Origin: Prorocentrum cordatum
Taxonomy: Eukaryota; Sar; Dinophyceae; Prorocentrales; Prorocentraceae
Length of the DNA stretch: 64,000 nucleotides
Reading direction: 5' to 3'
NCBI GenBank assembly: GCA_963575745.1
Contig: CAUYUJ010000726.1
Location: forward strand, 1 to 64,000
The first letter of the stretch is position 1, and each line of letters opens with the position of its first letter. Under the pieces are notes generated by a model. The model saw only the letters and a list, made by a program, of their open reading frames with translations, had not been told where the DNA came from and did no database searches. This document shows positions 47,693 through 57,539 of this stretch, piece by piece. The position numbers and the translations under genes are program-made.

Positions 47693-48913
47693 TCAGTCGC
47701 ATTGGCGTCGGTTGTCACGTTTATTGCATGAGCCCCCCGCGCTGCGGGACCCCCCGCGTTGCGGGGGGCGTTGGCTCCCCGATCCGCGGGGCGGCGGCCG
47801 GCCACGACAATCCTGACTGGAGGTCCGTGGGCGACCGGGGCTTCGCTCAGGTGTCTTCGTACCAGGTGCCAGGTGAGCGCATTTGCATTTGTCACCCTTG
47901 GGGCACTTGTTCTGTGCGAAGTCTCTGCGCTGCGCCATGCGTGGGAAGTTGCACTTGTCGCCTCTGGCGCAGGTGCTGCGCTTGGCGAACTCGAAGCAAA
48001 ATGGCTTCGATGCTGGCTTCTTGGGATTCGCAGGGGCTGATGCGCTTCGGCGAGGGTTGCCGCCAGCGGTCGATGCTCTGGAAGATCTGCTGCTCTTCCA
48101 ATCCCTGGAGAAGGTATGTAAAGCCTTGCAACGCTCACCATTGCGACAGTTGCCTTTCTGCCAGGCAGCGCAGACATGTACCTGAGAACGAATCTCATGC
48201 TCGTACCGTAACTTGTTTTGATTATTTCCCAGTTGTTTGAGCTCCAGTATGTCTAGGACGCGCTGCCGGAGCCAATCATAGGTACGATTCGGGTCGCTGA
48301 TCTTCATGCGCTGGCATTCGTACATATCCTGTTTCATCCAGGCATGTCGGCGAATCTGCGTGCGGAACAGAGATTCTAAGATATTTGGGTCGGGTGCCTC
48401 TCGGCAATCCAACAGTAAAGCGTCCCAATCAGCAATGAAGCGTTGCAAATCTTCAACTCTCATCCTCAGTTCTTTGAGGCGCTCGAAATCATGCACGTCG
48501 TCATCAACCTCTGTCACTTTGTAGGACTGTAGGATGTGCCAGTAGATCTGGCGCCCTTCGAGCATGCGTCCTGCTTTGTGCTCTCTGGTTTCGATGAGCC
48601 CGATCTGGTAGCGTAAGTCGGAAGATAGGATGTCGCTGAGAGCGGTAGCGAGTTTGCAATCGATGCTCTCGAAGTCTCCGCTGTCTTGTAAGTCTGCGAA
48701 GGTACACTCGGGCTGTTCAGCCACGCACAGGAAGGCAGATGCTTTGGATGGTCGTCCCGAGGCGGCTCCAAAATTCTTCCGTACCTTTTTGCTGCCACTC
48801 AAGCAGCTGTGTGATTTTAGGCAAGACAGGGACTCGGACGGTGTCTGACTCCTTGATCGGAATAGTAGTATTGACCGCACCCGCAGACAATGGTTGTGAG
48901 GGTATCGGTACAA
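47693..48913 (-). CDS. Giant element Gag with three CCCH-type zinc fingers
   Basis: About 400 codons. The first two thirds are helical and charged (for example DDDVHDFERLKELRMRVEDLQRFIADWDALLLD), as in the capsid-like region of copia Gag. The C-terminal third has VCAAWQKGNCRNGERCKALH, FCFEFAKRSTCARGDKCNF (final His replaced) and FAQNKCPKGDKCKCAH, i.e. CCCH fingers rather than the usual CCHC knuckle, then an Arg/Ser/Pro-rich tail. After a TGA at 47693 the same frame continues as RS-dipeptide-rich sequence into the protease frame. The fingers would bind element RNA. Confidence 0.75.
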   Translation of the reverse strand: MYRYPHNHCLRVRSILLFRSRSQTPSESLSCLKSHSCLSGSKKVRKNFGAASGRPSKASAFLCVAEQPECTFADLQDSGDFESIDCKLATALSDILSSDLRYQIGLIETREHKAGRMLEGRQIYWHILQSYKVTEVDDDVHDFERLKELRMRVEDLQRFIADWDALLLDCREAPDPNILESLFRTQIRRHAWMKQDMYECQRMKISDPNRTYDWLRQRVLDILELKQLGNNQNKLRYEHEIRSQVHVCAAWQKGNCRNGERCKALHTFSRDWKSSRSSRASTAGGNPRRSASAPANPKKPASKPFCFEFAKRSTCARGDKCNFPRMAQRRDFAQNKCPKGDKCKCAHLAPGTKTPERSPGRPRTSSQDCRGRPPPRGSGSQRPPQRGGSRSAGGSCNKRDNRRQCD

Positions 48914-50729
48914 CGTCGGTAGTTGGTTCTGTGCGCACGGGAGACGTGGCGTGTCTGTGCTGAAGCTGCCGCGGAGGCTGCTCCTGGTGACGTACGTCGT
49001 TGTTGTCCTGCAGAAGCGTGCGGTGCTTCAGCGGACGCTGCCGTCGGCCTGTGCAGGTCGGTTGCAGGCTGAAGGTGAAGTATAGTGCCGTTGGTGTGGT
49101 CAATCAGCTGATTTGTCCAGCTCGTCATATCTTCGTGTATATGGTCCACTTTTTGGCGTGTGTACTCATCAGTATCCCGAGAGCGTTGCGAATACCGATC
49201 AAATCGTTGCTCGCAGGCTCGGAGACGGGCGTCGCGCGCCTCCAACTCACTGTCCAGACGTGCGAGGCGCTCCTCAACACGTACCTTTTCAGTATCTCTC
49301 TCACGAATGACCTGGGAGAGCTCAGACTGCGCGTGGTCCGCCGCCGTCTCAACCTCCTGCAACTTGTCAGTGAGGCGGGCGTAATCGTAAACCGCGGGAA
49401 GGGGATCCAGCTGGCCAGTCCGGGCTCGCCCGACACGCAACTCTGCCGGGGCGTCCTGTACACCAGGAAAACGCTGCTCGATTTCAGAGATCCGGTTAGC
49501 GAGTGGCTGCACGACAGCGTTGGTCGCATCAAGCCTTTGAGTGATAACTCTCTGTATTTTGCACCATGCCGATCAGGTTCGACGAGTTGGCGTGCGCTTC
49601 GGTGCGAAGCGTCGCGGTAGTGCGGTCCATTTGGGATCGAAGATCGTTGATCTGAGACTGAACAGCGCCAAGATCGGTGGCCTCGGCTGGTGGTAGTCGG
49701 TTGCGGAGCTGGTCGTGGATCTCGTCGTGGAGAATCCTGACTGCTGAAACGCCTGTGTCGCGTACGATCACAAGCTGTTGCTCCATCTGCGCAAGGTAGT
49801 TGCGCAGGTTCTCGACCGTCGATGATCGTTCACCTGAGTGCGACATATCACGGTCAACCTGGTACTGCAGCTCACCTAAGATGCGGCGATCTTCAGCGAT
49901 CCTGGAATCGATGATCACTAAGGCACCGTCGAGATCTTGACGTAAAGCGGCAGCGTTGGCAGCGTTCGTCTGAACGCTCTGCATCAGTCCAGAGTACTGC
50001 CTGGACACGAAGGTTTCAACCTGGTCTCTGAGCTCAGCTATTTCACCTGCAGCGGACGTTACCGCCGGCAGGTCGTCTGAGATGGAGAGGTGGGAAGCGT
50101 CAGCTTCCCTCTGCACCCTCTCGCGAGGAGTGCATGGCCTCTGTGAGGCGGCACGCGGGCTCGACCTTGATTCGCCGTATGGGCCTGTGGCCCCGCGACG
50201 GTTGCGCAAAGACGAGCTGCGGCTAGGGCCGTGTGTGTGTGGTGTCTGATGAGATGATACCTGGGGATACTGCGTCTGCGGCTGCGCCGTCGCTGGTCTA
50301 CTGAGTTCCTCGAAGGTGGCAACGTGCTCCGCTACAGGAACGGTCGCAGGGCTGGCCGTGCCAGTACCTGTGTTCCATCGGCGGTTAGCGCGAAAGCGCC
50401 CTGGAGTATCAGGACCAGTGGGGCTCGCGCCCGACGCAGTTGGGATTGCTCCCGACGGAAGAGGAGATGGAGGATCGAAGGTAGGCGTGTGAAATTCTCG
50501 ACTGCCTGCTCCTACTCCTTCTCCTGTCCCCCCGCGGGCGGCGTGGCGGTGAAGTTCAGCAGCTAGCCGCGCCTCGGGTCCGCCTGAGCTGGGGGGGGGG
50601 GGTACCTGGGACACCTACACGGTCCACACTAAGGCTCTCCAACTCATCACCGAGCCGTCGCGCCGTCGGAAAGCTCGGACGCGAGGCCCCGACGGACCCC
50701 TTACGGCGCATGCGCCGTTTGGGTTCCAT
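48817..50729 (-). pseudogene. Giant element Gag N-terminal region, coiled coil
   Basis: An ATG at 50729 begins MEPKRRMRRKGSVGASRPSF, only 72 bases inside the 5' repeat. It runs to GVPGTPPPP, where a 12-G (plus-strand) run at 50591-50602 shifts the frame into a 361-codon stretch (49529-50614). This holds Ser/Pro/Arg-rich sequence, then long heptad-patterned helices (IAELRDQVETFVSRQ, LRNYLAQMEQQLVIVRD). Another shift near 49560 leads to a second coiled-coil frame (48817-49512; LQEVETAADHAQSELSQVIRERD). Together this is about 550 residues of Gag N-terminal extension, unusually long for copia. Confidence 0.65.
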
Positions 50730-50782
50730 CGAGGCCGCGTGCGAGATCGCGACGCGGGGTTCGATGAACTGTGAGCTTTAAA

Positions 50783-50794
50783 GGGCTGATAACC
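50783..50794 (-). promoter_or_regulatory. Candidate primer-binding site
   Basis: Six bases inside the 5' repeat the minus strand reads GGTTATCAGCCC. This resembles the TGGTATCAGAGC-type site used by many copia elements (initiator Met tRNA) with one insertion and one mismatch. Weak evidence on its own, supported by position. Confidence 0.3.
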
Positions 50795-50800
50795 TGTGTA

Positions 50801-50991
50801 TGGGGTTAGAGTACAAAGGTACAGAACCCCTGATCCGCTGGTAGAGGAAAGGAGGGACAGATGGATATCTTTTCCTCCTGCACGATCAAAGGTCTGATCG
50901 ATCTAATCCAATACCTGAACCCAAACGGCCAGGCGCAGGAGAGGTGAGGATAAGCAGTATCTATGAGGGTATTATACGGGTTCTATTCACA
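50801..50991 (-). repeat. 5' LTR of the giant copia element
   Basis: 191 bp, same orientation and ends as 32866-33056. On the minus strand it begins TGTGAATAGAACCCG and includes an AT-rich GTATAATACCC segment. The gag ATG follows 72 bases downstream of its inner end. Confidence 0.75.
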
Positions 50992-50993
50992 CC

Positions 50994-51425
50994 TGGGGCC
51001 TTCGCAGGGCCATTTTGCCACCCTCCTGACCGTTTTGGGCCCGCTGGCTAGGCCCGGCAAGGGCGTCCAGGTGGACCGGAGGCCCAGGGGACCCCTTGCA
51101 AGAGCGTCCAGGGGGGTCCGAAAATCTCCAGATCCCGAGGGTACGGATTTACCGAAGGGGGGGGGGGTCCCACCCCCCGGGTTGTGAAAATATAGAAAAG
51201 GGAATATGCTGGCCGAGTTCGAGCGGCGCCTGAGGTGCAGACCCTACCATACCAAGGGCTCCCAACTTCGCGCTTCGCGCTGCGCGAAGCGCGAAGTGCG
51301 AATAACTTCGCGCTCTCGCGCCGCCTCCCAGGGGAGAAGAGGAGGATGAGGGATCGGAGCCGAACCGCGAAGCGCGAAGCCCGAATAACTTCCCGCCCTC
51401 GAGTGCGCCCTTGCATACGCACCAC
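50994..51425. repeat. Dispersed repeat and short inverted sequences
   Basis: GGGCC-type repeat words occupy 50995-51150. A 16-base word TATAGAAAAGGGAA plus GTTCG-GGCGGCGCC-like sequence at 51190-51235 also occurs at the truncated end of the Helitron-like fragment (18805-18845). At 51265-51310 several copies of CGCGAAGCGCGAAG form short hairpins. Confidence 0.45.
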
Positions 51426-51628
51426 CACCTCACGTCATGGTGGCTGAGCGTGCGTCTGAGCAACCATGCCCCAGCCAGGGAGCGAGGCGCAATTCGGTGA
51501 GGCGGACTTCGCGGATGCGAACCCAGCTGCCCACCGACTCCTCCGCGATCTCACGCAGAGGGTGGAAGCGGAGGCAGGTAGGCCGACTTGTCTGCTGTCT
51601 TTCCCACCGCCTCCTCGCAGACCTGTGA

Positions 51629-51880
51629 CGCGCAGCGCTGGCTGATTTCAAAGGCCACGAGTATGGGCCCAAGTACCTCACCTTCGCCAGGGCAACGTTC
51701 TCCTACTTGAGCGTGTTCCCAAGGGCGTTGCCACGGAAGGCTGGGCTTATGCCCGACGGGGAGCAAGGGTGGTACCCGCCTAGCTTGGAGGTGTGTGTGT
51801 GTGTGGACGGCTGCTTCGAAGGACAACTCGCTGGTTGGAGGCCTGTGCAGCTACAGGAATATGAGGCAGCTGAGCTGTGA
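51629..51880 (+). pseudogene. Unidentified coding remnant
   Basis: An open frame between a TGA (51626) and a TGA (51878) reads ADFKGHEYGPKYLTFARATFSYLSVF, then PRALPRKAGLMPDGEQGWYPPSL. Its composition is that of a real protein rather than a shadow frame, reminiscent of C-terminal parts of dinoflagellate retroelement or recombinase proteins, but I cannot name it. A (GT)n-like run near 51795 interrupts the end. Confidence 0.35.
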
Positions 51881-51927
51881 AGATCTGTGCGCGTGCGTTG
51901 ATGCCGCATACCTAGCTATACTCTTCG

Positions 51928-52203
51928 TCACCGAAAAATGCCTTCACCCGCGTGTTGCGCACGTTGAGTGAATGATGGGGCGATACCATGTGGAACGATT
52001 CCATACACTATATTGGTCCTCGTGGGAGAGCATACTGTGAGGCACATGTAGCTGCAGCAAGCGCGGACTACATTAGGAAAACTAGCATAACTATCGCAAC
52101 ACCGGCCCGATCTGTCTGTAGCTCCGTTGTCGGTGTCCTCACAGTCACCCTGCACGATACCGAAGAGGGGCGCGAGAACGACAGCTGCGTGGAGGGGACT
52201 CAT
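51928..52203 (-). pseudogene. Truncated copy of the receptor-like gene 5' end
   Basis: From the ATG at 52203 it encodes MSPLHAAVVLAPLFGIVQGDCEDTDNGATD, nearly identical to the signal peptide and first repeat of the 29.8-31.5 kb gene. It then continues as SGRCCDSYASFP, which matches the second Cys-rich repeat of that gene better than the first, so the two repeats seem to have fused. After that the similarity ends and the frame runs out at 51928. There is no stalk, TM or cytoplasmic domain. Confidence 0.7.
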
Positions 52204-52723
52204 ATCGAGCACGCGCGCGGGCTAGATGAACGAATATTGGTGAGCAGAAGTAGCGCCTGAGCCCCCCCGGCCTGAGTCCAAATGCCATGAGCTTGAGCTA
52301 CTGTGTCGGAGGGGCCGTCTCGGACCCTTCTTGGTACGTATTGGAGCTCTTGGGGGCCTCCAGGGCCGTCTTGGGAGCGTCTTGGGCCCGTCTGGGACGC
52401 TGTGAAAGCCCAGAAAACAATTTTGCTAAAAATACGTTTGCCGAACAGAATGAGACGGTGTGTGTTTCTTGAGGCCCTCTTTGGGGCCTATTGGGGCGCC
52501 TTGGGGCTGTCGCGGTCACCTGGGGCCGTGTTGGAGCTCTCGTGGGGCGCTTCTGGGGGCCTCGAGGGCCAGTCGGAGGCCATCTTGGGCCGTCTTGGAA
52601 GACTCTCTGGTTTTCTGGGACCTCCGGGGGTCGCCTGGCGAGGCTCCCTGGGAGAAGGGGCACCGAAAGATGAGGAGAGGCCGGCCGGGGGCCACGGGCC
52701 TGGGATCTCCCTTATACGTCTAC
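52085..52723. repeat. Duplicated segment D2
   Basis: Direct repeat of 31395-32019, including the gene 5' end, GAGTCCAAATGCCATGAGCTT, the GGGCCTCCAGGGCCGTCTTGG block, and ending at CTTATACGTCTAC. The two copies lie on either side of the giant copia element. Confidence 0.85.
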
Positions 52724-53339
52724 GTGCGAACGGGCTAAAGGGGCACAAGACATCTCTCAAGATAATGCCTACTAGGTACAACTTCAAACGGGCATTCATG
52801 AGACATCAGTACGATAATGCACTACATGCGAGCGAGTCCGCAAACATGCGTGCCTGCCTGGGGGGCAACACAAGTCGAATGCCCGAGCACTCCAGTAGGC
52901 GAGCAAGGAGGCACTCAGCTAATTACGCAAGCGAGCAGGCACGAATGCACTGCAGCGATCAAGGAAGCAGTGAATCAAGGAGTCGCGGACGCAAGAAATC
53001 AACCAACCACGCAAGCAAGCAAACACCCGAGAAAGCTTTACACGCCCCTCGTGCTCAGATTGCTGAAAGGTGCTCCGTTGCTGCAGGGGGGCGGGGGACT
53101 CCTCCAGGGGAGGCGAGGAAAGAGGGTGACAGAAATGAAGAGAGCACACTGGAATCGAGCGCCGATGACATTGACGACCACCACGAAGACCACGACGACC
53201 ACCGTCCCACCGCGTCCAGAACTTGTGACAAGTACACGGACGACAACCACCCCGCCAACACCATGACGACGAGGACGACGACCACCATCGCCACGACCTC
53301 GCCGGCGACGGCCATGATGATGTGTATGTGTACGCGTAT

Positions 53340-53545
53340 GTGTACGTGAATGTTGATGGTCGTGATAACGATCATGATGACGATGATGATGACGATGATG
53401 ATGATAATGATGATGATAATGATGATGCTGATAATGATGATGCTGGTGATGATGATTATCATGATGCTGATTATGGTGATGCTAATTATCATGATGATGA
53501 TGATGATGATTTCGGTGATGGTGACGGTGCTGCTGCTGCTGCTGC
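53340..53545. repeat. (GAT)n degenerate microsatellite
   Basis: GAT/GATGAT units with AAT and GCT interruptions, preceded by ACG/ACC-rich sequence (53160-53310) and ending in a GCT run at 53530-53548. Confidence 0.9.
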
Positions 53546-54124
53546 TAATGATCAGATCAAGCCATGGACCATGGAGTTCTCAGAAAACCTGACATCGATG
53601 GGACTCGGGGATAGCTACTGCGGATCAGCCTGCATCGGACCTTTCGATATTGGACACGGCCACACTCTGCTCAAGGAAGCGCTGGCGATGGTGATGGTGA
53701 CGATGAAGAGTTTCCAAAACTCTCGGCGACATGATTGATTGATGACGTGGACCCAAACTGGACAGGCTTTTGATCCTGAGTCATGTTATGATGGCCCCGA
53801 GACCCGGTAAGAATCCCCAGAGACCGACGGTGGCGAGAAACATTCCGTCGTGATTTTGTTGTTGCGGCCCGAGGGGGTCTGGGCTCCTGACATTCCAGCC
53901 CCACGGTTTCAGCCAGAGGTTCGACATCGGAGAACAAGTACTAATCACTCCTCACTCCTACCAGCACCGAATTGCGCCTCTCGGCTCATCCGAACGCACC
54001 CATGCTCAAAGGATGTTCGAAGGCTTCGCCGCCTCGGTTCGCATCAGCGCGCATGAATTTACACAGAGCTCGAGATCTGCCACATCATGGTCACCTCTGG
54101 TTGTGCAGACACTGTGCCACACAG
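53546..54124. other. No supported gene
   Basis: A plus-strand frame after the microsatellite reads KPWTMEFSENLTSMGLGDSYCGSAC but has no recognised motif. Two poly-purine stretches only. Nothing else can be supported. Confidence 0.4.
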
Positions 54125-54570
54125 AAGAGGCTATCAAATTAGCCTGGCGAAGCGCCCCACAATGTGCAGATGTGGATACCCGAATTGCGAGTACCATCTT
54201 AAGTGGAACTTCCTATGGGGCGCCGCCCGCATGCGGGCTGTTCCGCGGGGGCTTTCGGTGGAGCTCCCTGTAGAGCCACGGATCGTGTAAGGGGTGTGCC
54301 GAAAGTGGGTGTCGCCCACATGTGGGCGGCGCGGCAGGTGGAGCTACCTCTGGGGCCACGAAGCGTGTGAGGGGTGTGCCGAAATGGAGGTTCTCGCACA
54401 CATGCGGGCTGCGCCACTGGTGCCTCAGGTGGAACTCCTTATGTGTCACGAATCGTGTGAGGGGTGCGCCGAAACGGGGGTGTCGCCCACATGTGGGCGG
54501 CGCCAGTGGGACCGCAGGTGGAGCTCCCTCTGGGGCCACGAAGCGTGTGAGGGGTGTGCCGAAACGGGGT
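54125..54570 (-). repeat. Diverged 90-bp satellite units, opposite orientation, with conserved flank
   Basis: About four units of the 27-kb satellite in reverse complement, each with GGTGGAGCTCC...GTGTGAGGGGTGTGCCGAAA, are much more diverged from one another than the 27-kb units. The flank at 54125-54215 (reverse complement contains CTTCGCCAGGCTAATTTG) matches the flank after the isolated unit at 29035. Confidence 0.8.
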
Positions 54571-54589
54571 GGCGGGCTGCGCCACTGGG

Positions 54590-55070
54590 ACCGTTGGCGC
54601 ACCCCGCGACCCACCCGCGACCCACCCGCGACCCACCCCGAGATCCCCCCGGCGACCCGCCCCGAGACCCACCGGCGACCCGCCCCGAGACCCACCCGCG
54701 ACCCACCCCGCGACCCACCCGCGACCCACCCGCGACCAACCCGCGACCAACCCGCGACCCACCCGCGACCCACCCCGCGACCCACTCAAAATTTTCGGCG
54801 CCTGCGGCGGGCTGTTTGTGAATTCCTTCCAGGTGGAGGTGGGGAGCCCGCGACTCACCCGCGACCCAAACTACGTTCACTGAATAAGCCAAAACTTCGG
54901 CGCCTGGGGCGGATTTCTTTTGCATCGGCGACCCACTGGCGACCCACCCCGAGACCCACCCGCGACCCACCACGCGACCCACCCGCGACCAACCCACCCG
55001 CGACCCACCGCGACCCACCCGCGACCCACCGCGACCAACCCGCGACCCACCCGCGACCCACCCAAACATT
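54590..55070. repeat. 11-bp GCGACCCACCC minisatellite in two blocks
   Basis: Blocks at 54600-54785 and 54928-55065 consist of GCGACCCACCC units with C/A variants. Each block is followed by a TTCGGCGCCTG(C/G)GGCGG module (54795, 54895, 55070), so the array is a composite repeat. Gly/Arg/Val/Trp frames on the minus strand are only repeat translation. Confidence 0.9.
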
Positions 55071-55199
55071 TCGGCGCCTGCGGCGGGCTTCTCTTGCATT
55101 CGTTCCACGCTTCTTTTGCATTCGTGAAGTTTACGAGGTCCGCCGGCTCGACGCCCGCGTCGCCCGCGCCCGCCCCCTCACTCTTAACCGCAATTGCGG

Positions 55200-56193
55200 G
55201 GTGCTACGTTTTCTCATCGGTCGTATTATTCTTCGTATTGATATCATTAGTATCATTAGTCGCTGCATTAGTCTTAAGATTAATCTTGTGATTCTTCGTA
55301 ATATAACTCGTATCATCATTTTTTCGTCTGGTGATTCTGATCGTCCTCATTCTTGACTTTAGTATTATTAACATTACTGATATTATAATTGTGTTTATGT
55401 TCGTTGGGTCTTGTTAGTATGCTTCGTATTGTTATATAATTCTTCTTATGGGTGGATTGCTCTTATTGAGTTTATCATTATTAATAGCCGTATTACTATT
55501 ATTATCTGTATCAGTCATACTATTATTGGTATCAGTGTTCGTAATGTCCGTCTTACTATTATCATTATTCCGCCTACCGTTATTAGTCATAGCTTCTATG
55601 TCTTAATTTCGAATATGTCGTGGTTTCTTATTGGTATTCTTAGTAATAGTGTTCGTCATAGTATTAGTGATGTTCCCATTCATAGTATTCGTATTGGTAT
55701 GCTTCTTGAAAACGTGTCCTATTCGTAGTATTGGTATTATGTCTCCTCCTCGACAGCATCATCATCATCAACATCCCCCTCCTCATTTGCCTCATCCTTG
55801 TCCTCAACCTCCACCGACTCGTTCTCGTCATCCTCCACCCCATCCTCCTCCTCCTCCGCCTCCTCCTCCTCCTCATCCTCCTCCTCCCCCTCCTCCTCTT
55901 CTTCCCCCTCCACCTCCTCCTCCGTATTCTCCTCATCTTCCTCATCCTCCTCCTCCTGTTCATCCTCTTCCTCCTCCTCCTCCGCTCCCTCGTCGTCCTC
56001 CTCCTCCCTCCTCTCTCTCCTCCTCCTCCTCCTCCTCCTCCTCCTCTCCTCCTCCTCCTCATCCTCCTCATCCTCCTCTCTTCATCACATCCCATCAATC
56101 ATCATCATCATCATGCATCATCATCATCATGATCATCATCATCATCATCATCATCATCAGCATCAGCATCATCATCAGCAGCATCATCATCAG

Positions 56194-56239
<46 letters not shown>

Positions 56240-57019
56240 GTCATCATCATCAGCATCATCACCATCAGCATCAGCATCAGCATCATCATCATCATGATCA
56301 TCCTCATCATCATCACCATCATCATCATCATCGTCATCATCATCATCCTCATACTCATCCTCATCCTCATCCTCTTCCTCCTCCTCTTACTCTCATTCCT
56401 CCTCCTCCTCCTCTCCTCTCCTCCTTCTCCTCTTCCTCCTCCTCGTCCTCCCTCCTCCTCCTCCTCCTCCTCCTCCTCCTCCTCCTCCCCCCTCATCCCC
56501 CCCTCCTCCTCCTCCCTCCTCCTCCTCCTCCTCCTCCCTCCCTCCTCCTCATCATCATCACCATCATATTATTATTAGTTGTCTTCTTCTGATTCTTAGT
56601 ACTAGAATTACCAGCAGTCATATTATTATGAGTATTATTATGTGTATTGTTATTATTAATATTATTATTATTATTTTTGGTATTATTAGTAGTAGTAGTA
56701 GTAGTATAAGTATTGTTAGTATTAGTAGTGTTGCTATTATTATTAGAGTTAATATTATCATTATTATTATGGTTCTTATTATCATTATTAGTAGCAGTAT
56801 GATTGCTATTAGTAACATGATTAATACTATTATTATTATTCATATTATCATTAATATTAGTATGAATATGATTATCATTATGACAATTACTACTAATATT
56901 CGTATTATTATTGTTTGTATTCATCTTCTTCTGATTAGTATTACTACTCTCTTCTTATTATTAGTAGTGAAAGTATCATTAATATTAGTATTCGTATTAC
57001 TAATATTACTATTATCATC

Positions 57020-57050
<31 letters not shown>

Positions 57051-57535
57051 TTCGTCTTATTATTAATATTATTATTGGTATCCTTATTATTGTCAGTATT
57101 AGTAGTAGTTTGTATTGCTAGTATTAATAGTATTAGTGTTGTTCGCTTGCTTGTTTGTATTAGTATTCTTATTATTTTTCGTATTAGCATTCTTGTTAGT
57201 ATTATTGGCATTACTATTATTTTTATTACTCTTACTTGTCCCCTTCTTATCGTTAGTATTGATATTCGTATTAGTAATAGTAGTACTATTAGTAGTAGTA
57301 TTATTATTAATACTAGTAGTATTAGTATTCGTCGTATTATTATTCTTCTTCTCCATATTACCATTATTCTGTATTGTTTTCATCATTATTATTCGCTTCC
57401 TCGTTCTTCTTACTATACTTCTTATTGTTTCGTAGTATTAGTCTTGTTAGTATTCGTAGCATCAGTATTAGGATTCGTCTTCTTATTTTTCGTATTATTA
57501 TCATGTTTATTATTTTTCTTTTTCTGAAAATGTAT
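55200..57535. repeat. AT-rich TTA/GTA microsatellite island around TCC/ATC tracts
   Basis: 55200-55730 and 56570-57530 are strongly AT-rich, made of degenerate ATT/AGT/ATC triplets. 55740-56095 and 56390-56550 are TCC-rich, and 56097-56360 is (ATC)n. The mean GC of the AT-rich parts is far below the rest of the window. All open frames here are Ile/Leu/Val or His/Ser runs and are rejected. Confidence 0.93.
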
Positions 57536-57539
57536 TGGC

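Larger units (their letters stand above)
32866..50991 (-). mobile_element. Proposed giant (18.1 kb) Ty1/copia LTR retrotransposon with accessory ORFs
   Basis: Direct repeats of 191 bp at both ends start TG and end CA and differ at about eight positions. Inside, on the minus strand, the order is: gag start (50729), coiled-coil Gag, CCCH-finger Gag with RS-rich tail, protease, integrase, linker, RT, RNase H. This is the copia order. Then follow an RNase H-linked extension, a 1385-residue ORF with a KptA-type domain, and ORFs of about 103, 174 and 702 codons, before a purine-rich tract and the 3' repeat. No target-site duplication is visible (GTTTA on the left, CCTGG on the right). The alternative is that the two repeats are independent copies flanking unrelated DNA. 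The short distance from the right repeat to the gag ATG and the matching orientation favour one element. Confidence 0.65.

Noticed and set aside
47960-48190. CCCH fingers taken as a host RNA-binding gene
   Set aside because: They lie between a Gag-like helical region and a copia protease in the same frame, so Gag fits better.
47092-48198. 368-codon minus-strand frame overlapping Gag and protease
   Set aside because: It is a shadow frame; the CCCH fingers and the protease motif lie in the other frame.
50783-51000. Target-site duplication for the 18-kb element
   Set aside because: The five bases outside the two repeats differ (GTTTA and CCTGG), so none is claimed.
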